DNA from: DASTYU01 sp035764655
GTDB lineage: Bacteria; Chloroflexota; Limnocylindria; Limnocylindrales; CSP1-4
Assembly (NCBI GenBank): GCA_035764655.1
Contig: DASTYU010000185.1
Span: forward strand, 1 to 7,283
Reading direction: 5' to 3'
DNA: 7,283 nucleotides
Shown here: positions 1 to 5,681 of the stretch, in pieces
How positions within the stretch are numbered: the first letter of the stretch is position 1
Layout of the letters: each line of letters opens with the position of its first letter
Notes under the pieces: generated by a model
The model's database searches: none
The model's input: the letters and a program-made list of their open reading frames with translations, nothing else
What the model was told of the DNA's origin: nothing
Made by a program: the position numbers and the translations under genes

Positions 1-50
1 GGCGGGCGGGCTGGCCGCGGCGACTGTGCGTTCGCGGCGTGCCGGTCGGC

Positions 51-959
51 TCATATCGACTCGATGCTCCGCAGGGCCATGCGCGGTGCCCGCCGCTGGC
101 CCCACAGGGAGGTCCCGGCCGCTTCGATCAGGCGGATGACCAGCGCGCGGTGGGGCCGGTACGGCTCCAGGAGCTCGAGCATGCGCCCGTCATCGGCGCC
201 ACCCTCGCCAGACAGCACGGAGCCAACCAATCCCGGCAGGTGGTAGTCGCCGACGCTCACCGCATCGGCGTCACCCAGGGCGCGGACGGCGACCTCGGCC
301 GCAGTCCATGGGCCCAGGCCCGGCAGCGCGGTGAGCCGCCGGTACGCCTCCTCCAGCGGCAACTCCACGGTCGCCTCGAACCAGGCGGCGCGCGCGGCCG
401 CGCGCCGGATCACCTCAGCGCGCCGCCGCTCGAGCCCGAACGCGTGGTACGCGTAGTAGGGCAGCGCCGCGAGTCGCTCGGGCGCGGGCGGCAGCCGCAG
501 CCGGAACGCCTCGGGCCCGGGCGCCGGCTCGCCGAATGCCCGCACCAGGCCACGGAACGAGCGACGCGCCTCCTCGCCGGTGACCTTCTGCTCCAGGATG
601 CCAGGGACCAGCGATTCCAGGACGGCCCCGCTGCGCGGGATGCGAATGCCGCGGTGCCGCCGATCGAGCTCGGCGATCACGCGATGCTCCGGCCGGAAGC
701 CGGAGCGGTCGTCGGACAGCCCGACCAGGTCGGGCACGCCGGCGAGTGCCCGCTCTGCACCGGGACCCCACGCTTCGGCGACCACCGCGCCGCCCCGCAG
801 CTCGATCGCCAGCGTTGCCGGCCCGTCCGGCGTGCGCGTTGCGCGCCAGCACCGCTGTCCCGCCAGGCGCATCGTCGGGTCGCCGAAACCGCGCCGCAGC
901 AGGCTGAGCGTGCCGGCCAGGTCGAGGGGTCCGTCGAACGGGAAACGCTGCATGGCCAC
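51..959 (-). CDS. DNA-3-methyladenine glycosylase II-like (AlkA/HhH-GPD family)
   Basis: Base-excision repair enzyme that would hydrolyse the N-glycosidic bond of alkylated purines in the cytoplasm. The 302-residue product has an N-terminal region (about 1-105) with no strong motif, then a helical HhH-GPD domain. The helix-hairpin-helix reads LPGLGPWTAAEVAVR at 212-226 and is followed by VSVGDYHLP at 235-242. D238 aligns with the catalytic Asp of E. coli AlkA (in its DDYLI segment). The QKVTGEEARRSFR stretch near 124-136 matches the conserved 'Q.VS...A' helix that opens the GPD fold. The length is typical for AlkA-type enzymes. The start is GTG at 959 or ATG at 953, two codons later; no clear Shine-Dalgarno separates them. 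The gene is divergent from the RlpA-like gene. No Ada or AlkB partner is visible, so induction by alkylation cannot be judged. The family call is firm; the exact substrate range is inferred. Confidence 0.9.
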   Translation of the reverse strand: MAMQRFPFDGPLDLAGTLSLLRRGFGDPTMRLAGQRCWRATRTPDGPATLAIELRGGAVVAEAWGPGAERALAGVPDLVGLSDDRSGFRPEHRVIAELDRRHRGIRIPRSGAVLESLVPGILEQKVTGEEARRSFRGLVRAFGEPAPGPEAFRLRLPPAPERLAALPYYAYHAFGLERRRAEVIRRAAARAAWFEATVELPLEEAYRRLTALPGLGPWTAAEVAVRALGDADAVSVGDYHLPGLVGSVLSGEGGADDGRMLELLEPYRPHRALVIRLIEAAGTSLWGQRRAPRMALRSIESI

Positions 960-1026
960 GCCGCGAGTCTGGCATGCGCCGCGCGGGTCGGCTGGCCGGC
1001 TGCGAGCGCGAACTGCCGATCTCGCC

Positions 1027-1032
1027 TATCAT
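1027..1032 (+). promoter_or_regulatory. Possible -10 element for the RlpA-like gene
   Basis: TATCAT is a 4-of-6 match to the sigma70 -10 consensus and lies 10 nt before the preferred GTG start at 1043, inside the 83-bp divergent intergenic region. It is among the few AT-rich hexamers there. No recognisable -35 lies 16-18 nt upstream, and there is no Shine-Dalgarno before the GTG, so a nearly leaderless transcript would be implied. Weak evidence only. Confidence 0.2.
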
Positions 1033-1042
1033 CCCCCGCGAC

Positions 1043-1642
1043 GTGCGACATCCCAGAGTCGTCGCGGTCGTGGCGCTCACCGCCGCGATCGCCGCGGTCG
1101 CCGTCCCAGGACCGGTCGGATCGCAGGCCCCAACCGTGACATCCGAGACCGATCCCGACCTCTTCACTCAGGTGGAGGTCGCGGCTGCTGTCCGTGGGCC
1201 GGCAACGACGACCCAGCCCCTCGATCCGGGGCGCTCCGAAGGAGCCCTGGACGCCAGCTCGAAGCTCATCGAGCCAGCCAAGCGAACCGAGACCCCCCAG
1301 GGTCGGGTTGATGCTGCCCAGCCCAAGGCGAAGGGCGGCTCCATCGTGAAGACCACCGCGTGGAAGCTCGACCGCGAGATCAGCTGGTACGGCGGCGGCC
1401 TGTTCGGCAACGGCACCGCATGCGGGCAGACGTACACCAAGACGATCATCGGCGTGGCACACCGCACGCTCCCGTGCGGGACGAAGGTCCAATTCCGCCA
1501 CAACGGCAAGGTCCTGACGGTGCCCGTCATCGATCGCGGCCCGTACGTCGGCGATCGCCAGTTCGACCTGTCCTACGGAGCCTGCAAGGCCCTCAACCAC
1601 TGCTTCACCGGCCCGATCGAGTGGCGCATGGCGCCCCGCTGA
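1043..1642 (+). CDS. Secreted RlpA-like double-psi beta-barrel protein
   Basis: Likely exported cell-wall-associated protein of 199 residues. Starting at GTG 1043 gives a classic signal peptide: MRHPR, a hydrophobic run VVAVVALTAAIAAVAV, then small residues and a possible cleavage near GSQA. An in-frame ATG at 974 would add 23 residues with a charged non-signal N-terminus and would nearly abut the divergent gene, so GTG 1043 is preferred. A low-complexity linker rich in T, P, A and K covers about 30-110. A C-terminal RlpA-like barrel follows (about 114-196): SWYGGG, TACGQTY, AHRTLPCGTKV, VIDRGPYV and FDLSYGA are in family order. H140 and D164 match the His and Asp of the RlpA active site, but Q129 sits where RlpA lytic transglycosylases have Glu. 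Four cysteines (127, 145, 181, 187) may form two disulfides. There is no SPOR domain and no lipobox. A glycan-binding or weakly active wall protein is as likely as a true lytic transglycosylase. Confidence 0.82.
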   Translation: MRHPRVVAVVALTAAIAAVAVPGPVGSQAPTVTSETDPDLFTQVEVAAAVRGPATTTQPLDPGRSEGALDASSKLIEPAKRTETPQGRVDAAQPKAKGGSIVKTTAWKLDREISWYGGGLFGNGTACGQTYTKTIIGVAHRTLPCGTKVQFRHNGKVLTVPVIDRGPYVGDRQFDLSYGACKALNHCFTGPIEWRMAPR

Positions 1643-1651
1643 CGCCGGACG

Positions 1652-1658
1652 GGAGGGG
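1652..1658 (+). promoter_or_regulatory. Shine-Dalgarno of the saccharopine dehydrogenase-like gene
   Basis: GGAGGGG ends 7 nt before the ATG at 1666. This decides the start against an open frame that runs back to 1360 through the RlpA-like gene. Confidence 0.75.
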
Positions 1659-1665
1659 ACAACGA

Positions 1666-2874
1666 ATGCGAATCCTGTTGGTCGGTGCGGGCGGTGTCGG
1701 CAGTGCCGTGGTTCCCATCGCGGCGCGCCGCGACTTCTTCGAGCAGATGGTCGTGGCCGACTACGACCAGGGCCGCGCCGAGCGCGCCATCGCTCGGCTG
1801 GGCGACGACCCGCGGTACGTGGCCGCGCGTGTGGACGCGTCGGATCCCGCCGCCGTGGAGGCGCTCGCTCGCGAGCATGGCAGCACCCACGTCCTGAACG
1901 CGGTCGATCCGCGCTTCGTGATGCCGATCTTCGACGGGGCACTCACGGCGGGCGCGAACTACATGGACATGGCGATGTCGCTGTCGCGACCCGACCCGGC
2001 TGCGCCCTACGAGCGGACCGGCGTGAAGCTGGGGGACGACCAGTTCGCGAAGGCGCCGGCGTGGGAGTCCGCGGATCGGCTGGCGCTCGTGGGGATGGGC
2101 GTCGAGCCCGGCTTGTCCGACGTGTTCGCCCGGTACGCAGCCGACCACCTGTTCGACGAGATCGACGAGATCGGCGTGCGCGACGGGGCCAACCTCGTCG
2201 TCGAAGGCTACGACTTCGCCCCGTCGTTCTCGATCTGGACCACGATCGAGGAGTGCCTGAACCCGCCGGTCGTCTGGGAGCGCGATCGCGGCTGGTACAC
2301 GACCGCGCCGTTCTCGGAGCCGGAGACGTTCGACTTCCCCGAGGGCATCGGCCCGGTCGAATGCGTCAACGTCGAGCACGAGGAGGTGCTGCTGATCCCG
2401 CGCTGGGTGAAGGCCCGGCGAGTGACCTTCAAGTACGGCCTCGGCGACGAGTTCATCGGCGTGCTCAAGACGCTCCACCAGCTGGGGCTCGATCGCACCG
2501 AGAAGCTGCGGGTCGGAGGGGTCGAGGTGTCACCACGGGACGTGGTGGCCGCCGCCCTTCCGGATCCGGCAACGCTCGGCGACCGCATGCGCGGCAAGAC
2601 CTGCGCCGGCGTGTGGGTAACGGGCACCAAGGACGGTCGGCCGCGCGAGGTGTACCTCTACCACGTGGTCGACAACGAGACGACGATGGCCCTCGACGGC
2701 TCGCAGGCCGTGGTCTGGCAGACCGCGATCAACCCGGTCATCGCCCTGGAGCTCCTCGCCAACGGCACCTGGTCGGGGAGTGGCGTGCTCGGCCCCGAAG
2801 CGTTCGATGCAGTGCCCTTCCTCGAACTGCTGACGGCCTACGGCTCGCCGTGGGGGATCCGGGAAGGCGGCTGA
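1666..2874 (+). CDS. Saccharopine dehydrogenase-like NAD(P)-dependent oxidoreductase
   Basis: Cytoplasmic oxidoreductase of 402 residues in the saccharopine dehydrogenase (Lys1/Lys9-like) superfamily. The N-terminal Rossmann fold starts at once: MRILLVGAGGVGSAV (GxGxxG at 7-12), with VVADYD ending the second strand at 29-34, where acidic residues usually select NAD over NADP. ALTAGANYMDMAM at 92-104 and VGMGVEPGLSDVFARY at 142-157 fit the conserved junction into the substrate domain (about 145-360), and the length matches the roughly 400-residue subfamily. Relatives include saccharopine dehydrogenases and carboxy(nor)spermidine dehydrogenases, so lysine catabolism and polyamine synthesis are both open. 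No lysine or polyamine gene is nearby to decide. It lies 23 nt after the RlpA-like stop, so the two are probably cotranscribed although no functional link is obvious. The start is fixed by a strong Shine-Dalgarno. Confidence 0.82.
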   Translation: MRILLVGAGGVGSAVVPIAARRDFFEQMVVADYDQGRAERAIARLGDDPRYVAARVDASDPAAVEALAREHGSTHVLNAVDPRFVMPIFDGALTAGANYMDMAMSLSRPDPAAPYERTGVKLGDDQFAKAPAWESADRLALVGMGVEPGLSDVFARYAADHLFDEIDEIGVRDGANLVVEGYDFAPSFSIWTTIEECLNPPVVWERDRGWYTTAPFSEPETFDFPEGIGPVECVNVEHEEVLLIPRWVKARRVTFKYGLGDEFIGVLKTLHQLGLDRTEKLRVGGVEVSPRDVVAAALPDPATLGDRMRGKTCAGVWVTGTKDGRPREVYLYHVVDNETTMALDGSQAVVWQTAINPVIALELLANGTWSGSGVLGPEAFDAVPFLELLTAYGSPWGIREGG

Positions 2875-2900
2875 GCCGCCGCCCACAAGGTCGGTCCGCA

Positions 2901-2971
2901 CTCACCTGCTCCGGTGATGCAACTTCCCAGCATCACATAGACCGGGAAGTCGCATCGCGGGGAAGGGTGAG
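2901..2971 (+). other. 71-nt imperfect palindrome with pseudoknot potential in a convergent intergenic region
   Basis: The intergenic region 2875-3092 holds no supported gene. Within it, 2901-2928 and 2944-2971 are inverted copies in one unbroken register around a 15-nt loop. Watson-Crick blocks are CTCACC/GGTGAG (2901-2906 with 2966-2971), CC/GG (2911-2912 with 2960-2961), GATGC/GCATC (2916-2920 with 2952-2956) and ACTTCCC/GGGAAGT (2922-2928 with 2944-2950). Three further positions are G.T pairs that would form only in plus-strand RNA, giving 24 of 28 positions paired. The loop carries GCATCAC (2930-2936), which pairs perfectly with GTGATGC (2914-2920). It could be a 3' UTR element or processing hairpin of the dehydrogenase mRNA, a bidirectional transcription barrier, a small RNA, or a REP-like repeat. 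It has no U-tract, so a standard intrinsic terminator is not supported. Confidence 0.5.
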
Positions 2972-3033
2972 CTTCGCGGGCCGTCAGCAGCCAGCCCTCG
3001 TTCCCCGGCCCGGACCACCTCGTGGCGCGCCTG

Positions 3034-3075
3034 GGCTCCTGCAGAGCAGTGGAGCCGGTGCGAGGCCGGCTCCGC
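3034..3075 (+). other. Two mutually exclusive GC hairpins between convergent genes
   Basis: GGAGCCGG (3051-3058) pairs perfectly with CCGGCTCC (3066-3073) around a 7-nt loop, with G3049-C3075 and a T.G wobble extending it. The same GGAGCC can instead pair with an upstream GGCTCC (3034-3039), with TGC/GCA (3040-3042 with 3046-3048) stacked inside. The elements end about 18 bp past the stop of the minus-strand membrane-protein gene. They may act as a terminator for either convergent transcript, but no T-run follows on either strand. Confidence 0.35.
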
Positions 3076-3092
3076 ATGCGTAGCGCGTTCGA

Positions 3093-3866
3093 TCAGGACG
3101 GCGGCGGGCTCGCTGCCTCCTCCGGCCGCAGGTCGATCGTGGACGCGTAGGCGTCGAAGATCGCCCGGGCGTCGCTGGCCTCGCTGTACAGGGTGAACCG
3201 GTAGGCGCGCCGGCCGACGGCGACCGTCGCCTCGATCTGGCCGGGACAATCGGTGGAGATCCGGGCGGATCGTCCATCGATGGTGATCTCCGGAAGCTCG
3301 CCGTGAGGCCCACCGCATGGGTCGCCGGGTTTGAATCCCGTCTCACGGTCGAACCAGGCGTCGATGGAAGTCGCTTCCGGAACCTCCGCGGAGGCGGCCC
3401 TGAGGCTATATGTCGGCCCGCTCAGGAAATCGATCCCGGCAAAGCCCTCTTCGACGGAGGGATCCGAGGCGGGCTTCGCCGGATCGAACGTCGCGTCGTC
3501 GGCGTACCCGATCGAGAAGCCATTCATCGGCGAGACGAATGTCTGAGTGAGTTCGGGAATGCCGACCGCGGGGGACGCGGACGCGAGCTGGCTTGCGGTC
3601 GGCTGGCCACCGACGCCCGATCCATCCGATCCGCGCGGCAGGACATTGATGGCGACGAGGCCGACGCTGACCACGACAATCGCGGCAATCGCCGCTCGTG
3701 CGTAGATGTTCACAGGTGTTGCCCTCCGCGCCGGCCACCAAGGGCGGCGGCGCTGGTGTGTCACGTGAATTTCCTCGAGGGCGGACAGCACGGCGCGATC
3801 GGACATCCGGGTCGGGCCGTCATCGAGCCAGGCTCGTGCGGTTCGAGCGAACTCGTTCTCGTTCAT
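3093..3866 (-). CDS. Single-pass membrane protein, probable anti-sigma factor
   Basis: Likely partner that holds the adjacent ECF sigma factor at the membrane. The 257-residue product has a short cytoplasmic N-terminus (1-55), including ARAWLDDGPTRMSDRAVLSAL and a basic stretch RRRPWWPARR, then one predicted transmembrane helix (about 57-76, RAAIAAIVVVSVGLVAINVL). A Ser/Gly/Ala linker leads to an extracytoplasmic domain (about 105-247). This begins FVSPMNGFSIGYADDATF, reminiscent of PsbP/Mog1-type 'GFsi.yP' domains in other bacterial lipoproteins and sensors, though that match is weak. C184 and C207 could form a disulfide outside the cell. Its ATG overlaps the sigma stop (ATGA, 3866-3863), which suggests translational coupling. 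The HxxxCxxC motif of zinc anti-sigma (ZAS) proteins is absent. The role is inferred mainly from position and topology; no enzymatic motif is visible. Confidence 0.65.
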   Translation of the reverse strand: MNENEFARTARAWLDDGPTRMSDRAVLSALEEIHVTHQRRRPWWPARRATPVNIYARAAIAAIVVVSVGLVAINVLPRGSDGSGVGGQPTASQLASASPAVGIPELTQTFVSPMNGFSIGYADDATFDPAKPASDPSVEEGFAGIDFLSGPTYSLRAASAEVPEATSIDAWFDRETGFKPGDPCGGPHGELPEITIDGRSARISTDCPGQIEATVAVGRRAYRFTLYSEASDARAIFDAYASTIDLRPEEAASPPPS

Positions 3867-4420
3867 GCCATCCGCTCCCGGGACGTGGTGCCGGTCGTCC
3901 GGGCATCGGCCTCGAGGGCGGCCCGGAGCGTGGACGTTGCGTAGCGCAGCCTCGACCTGATCGTTTCGGTGGGAACCCCGAGGTTCTCGGAGATCTCCCT
4001 TACCGACCAGCCGAGGTGGTGATGGAGCACGAACGCGGCGCGCTGTTCGGTCGGAAGCCGGCCGAACCCTCGATCAAGCGCGTCGCGGATCACGATGGTC
4101 GTCGTACTGTCCGGCGTCGCAGGCCCGTCCACGGGCAGGGCCACGACGTTGGCGGACCACGTCGAGGCCCGCTTGGCTTCCGTGTAGCACACGTTGACCA
4201 GGATTCGGTGAATCCATGCCTCGAAGCGTTCGATGTCGCGGAGCGCGGGAAGTTCTCGCCACGCCGTGACGAGCGTTTGCTGGACGGCGTCCTCGGCGCG
4301 CGCGACGTCACGCAGGATCCGATGCGCGACAACGAACAGCCGGTCAGCCGAGCCGCGGGCGATGGAGGCGAACGCCTCCTCGTCCCCGGACCGTGCCGCC
4401 TCGACAAGCGCGAGGTCCAT
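3863..4420 (-). CDS. ECF RNA polymerase sigma factor (sigma-70 family, RpoE-like)
   Basis: Group 4 sigma factor that would direct RNA polymerase to a small stress regulon. The 185-residue product has region 2 at about 5-84, including AEDAVQQTLVTAWREL (42-57) and FEAWIHRILVNVCYTEAKR (66-84), the usual core-binding and -10-recognition segments. A linker (about 85-110) is followed by region 4 at 114-170: LPTEQRAAFVLHHHLGWS, then the helix-turn-helix VREISENLGVPTETIRSRL at 140-158, which would read the -35 element. The chosen start is ATG 4420, preceded by AGAGGGAG with 8-nt spacing. Longer starts at TTG 4465 or GTG 4462 add a 15-residue tail with no family character across an inverted repeat, so they are disfavoured. 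Its stop overlaps the start of the membrane protein by 4 nt. Autoregulation is expected for ECF factors, but no convincing matching promoter was found upstream. Confidence 0.9.
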   Translation of the reverse strand: MDLALVEAARSGDEEAFASIARGSADRLFVVAHRILRDVARAEDAVQQTLVTAWRELPALRDIERFEAWIHRILVNVCYTEAKRASTWSANVVALPVDGPATPDSTTTIVIRDALDRGFGRLPTEQRAAFVLHHHLGWSVREISENLGVPTETIRSRLRYATSTLRAALEADARTTGTTSRERMA

Positions 4421-4438
4421 CCATCCGGCTCCCTCTTC

Positions 4439-4457
4439 GCGTCCCTGGGTGGGACGC
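4439..4457 (-). promoter_or_regulatory. Perfect 7-bp inverted repeat in the sigma-factor leader
   Basis: GCGTCCC (4439-4445) and GGGACGC (4451-4457) are exact inverted copies with a 5-nt spacer. They lie directly before the Shine-Dalgarno (4429-4436) of the ECF sigma gene, in the 95-nt gap after the Cupin_5 gene. A poor -10-like CATAGT (4465-4470, minus strand) would put transcription start near the outer arm, making this a 5'-end hairpin or a dimer operator. No U-tract follows, so it is not a usual terminator. Function is unproven. Confidence 0.4.
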
Positions 4458-4515
4458 TTCACCAACTATGAGAGCCGCGTCGGAGGAATCGGGGTGAAAT
4501 TGGTCAGTCCACGGT

Positions 4516-4950
4516 TCACGCGGGTGGCTCCCAGCCCTCCGGCGCGAGCTCGAAGCCATCGAACGTGAAGGCCGGCGTCACGACGCAGCCGACGAGCGTC
4601 CATGCGCCGAGCGGACGTGCCGCTTGCCACGCGCCGGCGGGAACCACGACCTGGACCTCGTCACCGGCGGCGACGTCGGGTCCCAATCGATGCCGTTCGA
4701 TCCCGGCGCCGGGTCGCTCGGCCGCGATCAGCAGCTCCAGCGCGTCCCCGGCCGAGTACTGCCACAGCTCGTCGGCGTCGACCCGGTGCCAGTGCGACGT
4801 CTCGCCGGCGGCGAGGAGGAACAGGATCGCGCTCGCCGCCGGCCGCGCCCCGTCAACCGGCGCGGCGCGCCACGTCTCGACGTACCAGCCGCCCTCCGGG
4901 TGGGCCGCCATCCCGAACCGCTCGACGACGTCGCGCCAGGCCTCGGTCAT
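4516..4950 (-). CDS. Cupin_5 (DUF985) family protein
   Basis: Small single-domain beta-barrel of 144 residues matching the Cupin_5/DUF985 family over its whole length. Signature pieces appear in order: HPEGGWYVETWR (17-28), ASAILFLLAAGETSHWHRV (39-57), DELWQYSAGDALELLIA (60-76), GDEVQVVVPAGAWQAARP (96-113) and a C-terminal TLVGCVVTPAFTFDGFEL (118-135). H53, H55 and E61 lie where a cupin metal site would sit, as in the family's 'SHWHR' motif. No enzymatic reaction is securely known for the family, though sugar- or nucleotide-related roles have been suggested for cupins of this type. The ATG overlaps the stop of the upstream ZIP transporter (ATGA, 4950-4947), so the two are translationally coupled and probably last in their operon. 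The family call is firm; the function is unknown. Confidence 0.88.
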   Translation of the reverse strand: MTEAWRDVVERFGMAAHPEGGWYVETWRAAPVDGARPAASAILFLLAAGETSHWHRVDADELWQYSAGDALELLIAAERPGAGIERHRLGPDVAAGDEVQVVVPAGAWQAARPLGAWTLVGCVVTPAFTFDGFELAPEGWEPPA

Positions 4951-5681
4951 GCCTGGAACGACAGCGCGGCCGCGATCGCGAACCCGAGCGTGGTCGCGAG
5001 GCCGACCGCACGACCGCCCTCCTCGTACGCCTCGGGGATCATCGATTCGGCGAGCATCGCGAGGATCGCGCCGGCCGCAAATGAGTTGAGCAGGACGACC
5101 ACGCGCGGGCCCATTTCCCCGAGCACGCCGAACCCGAAGGCGGCCGCGGTCGCGCTGGCGACCAGGACGACGATCCAGAGGCCGAGGATCCGGGCCTTGT
5201 GCAGCCCGGCGTCGGCGAGGTTCTCGCTGGCGGACAGTCCTTCGGGCAGGTTCGAGATGAACACCGCGACCAGGACGGCCACCCCGATGCCCTCCCCGCC
5301 GACCAGCGACAAGCCGAGGACGACCGATTCGGGGATCCCGTCGAGAACGGCACCGAGGACGAGCGCGAGCCCGCTGGTTCGCGGGTCCCGCCGGGATGCC
5401 ATCTCGTCCGAGCCACTCGGCGACAGCCGGTCGATGCCGATGCTGCCGACATAGAAGACGATGGCGCCGGCGGCGAATCCGAACGCCACGTCGAGATTCT
5501 GCATCGACTGGTTGATGGCTTCCTCGACCAGCTCGTAGGCGACCGCGCCGATGAGCGTCCCGGCGCCGAACGCGAGGATCAGGCCCTGGACCCGCTTGGG
5601 TATATCGAAGAGGAAGGCGAGGACGGCGCCGATGAGCAGCGCCGACGCGCCGAGTCCGCCCCAGAACGCCGCCTCGATCAC
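4947..5681 (-). CDS. ZIP-family metal ion transporter
   Basis: Inner-membrane permease of the ZIP (zinc/iron-regulated transporter-like) family, expected to import divalent cations such as Zn2+, Fe2+ or Mn2+. The 244-residue product has eight hydrophobic helices at about 2-23, 31-51, 64-84, 104-126, 131-150, 164-185, 192-211 and 224-243. Helix 4 carries LDGIPESVVLG (112-123) and helix 5 carries FISNLPEGLSASEN (141-154), the positions of the two ZIP metal-site motifs. The usual histidines (HNxPEG, HxxPEG) are replaced here by Asp-Gly and Ser-Asn, while both glutamates (E117, E147) stay. AESMIPEAYEEG (211-222) matches the conserved helix 7 exit. The start is GTG 5681, which overlaps the upstream stop (GTGA). 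A frame open to 5843 would add 54 non-membrane residues inside the preceding gene and is rejected. A histidine-rich loop, common in ZIPs, is missing. Confidence 0.88.
   Translation of the reverse strand: MIEAAFWGGLGASALLIGAVLAFLFDIPKRVQGLILAFGAGTLIGAVAYELVEEAINQSMQNLDVAFGFAAGAIVFYVGSIGIDRLSPSGSDEMASRRDPRTSGLALVLGAVLDGIPESVVLGLSLVGGEGIGVAVLVAVFISNLPEGLSASENLADAGLHKARILGLWIVVLVASATAAAFGFGVLGEMGPRVVVLLNSFAAGAILAMLAESMIPEAYEEGGRAVGLATTLGFAIAAALSFQA

Noticed and set aside
14..38. GCCGCG/CGCGGC inverted repeat downstream of the glycosylase gene as a terminator.
   Set aside because: Only 6 bp of pure GC with a 13-nt loop and no T-run; common by chance at this base composition.
974..1042. Upstream ATG start for the RlpA-like protein.
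   Set aside because: It would bury the signal peptide behind 23 charged residues. GTG 1043 gives a normal signal sequence.
39..1139. Long plus-strand open frame (366 codons) across the glycosylase gene.
   Set aside because: The product is Arg/Pro/Gln-rich without motifs and is antisense to a clear HhH-GPD protein. Such frames are expected in very GC-rich DNA.
677..1942. Minus-strand open frame of 421 codons across three genes.
   Set aside because: It crosses the glycosylase, RlpA-like and dehydrogenase genes, its product is low-complexity Arg-rich, and it has no domain. It is a GC shadow.
1573..2478. Minus-strand open frame of 301 codons within the dehydrogenase gene.
   Set aside because: It is antisense to well-conserved Rossmann and substrate-domain sequence, and the product shows no recognisable family.
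2061..3083. Plus-strand frame running into the intergenic region, including a possible 38-codon GTG ORF at 2967.
   Set aside because: The product is Arg/Pro-rich, and the GGGGAAGG before the GTG abuts it without spacing. The palindrome explains that region better.
3698..4471. Plus-strand frame of 257 codons opposite the sigma factor and its partner.
   Set aside because: It is antisense to a clear ECF sigma factor and has no motif of its own.
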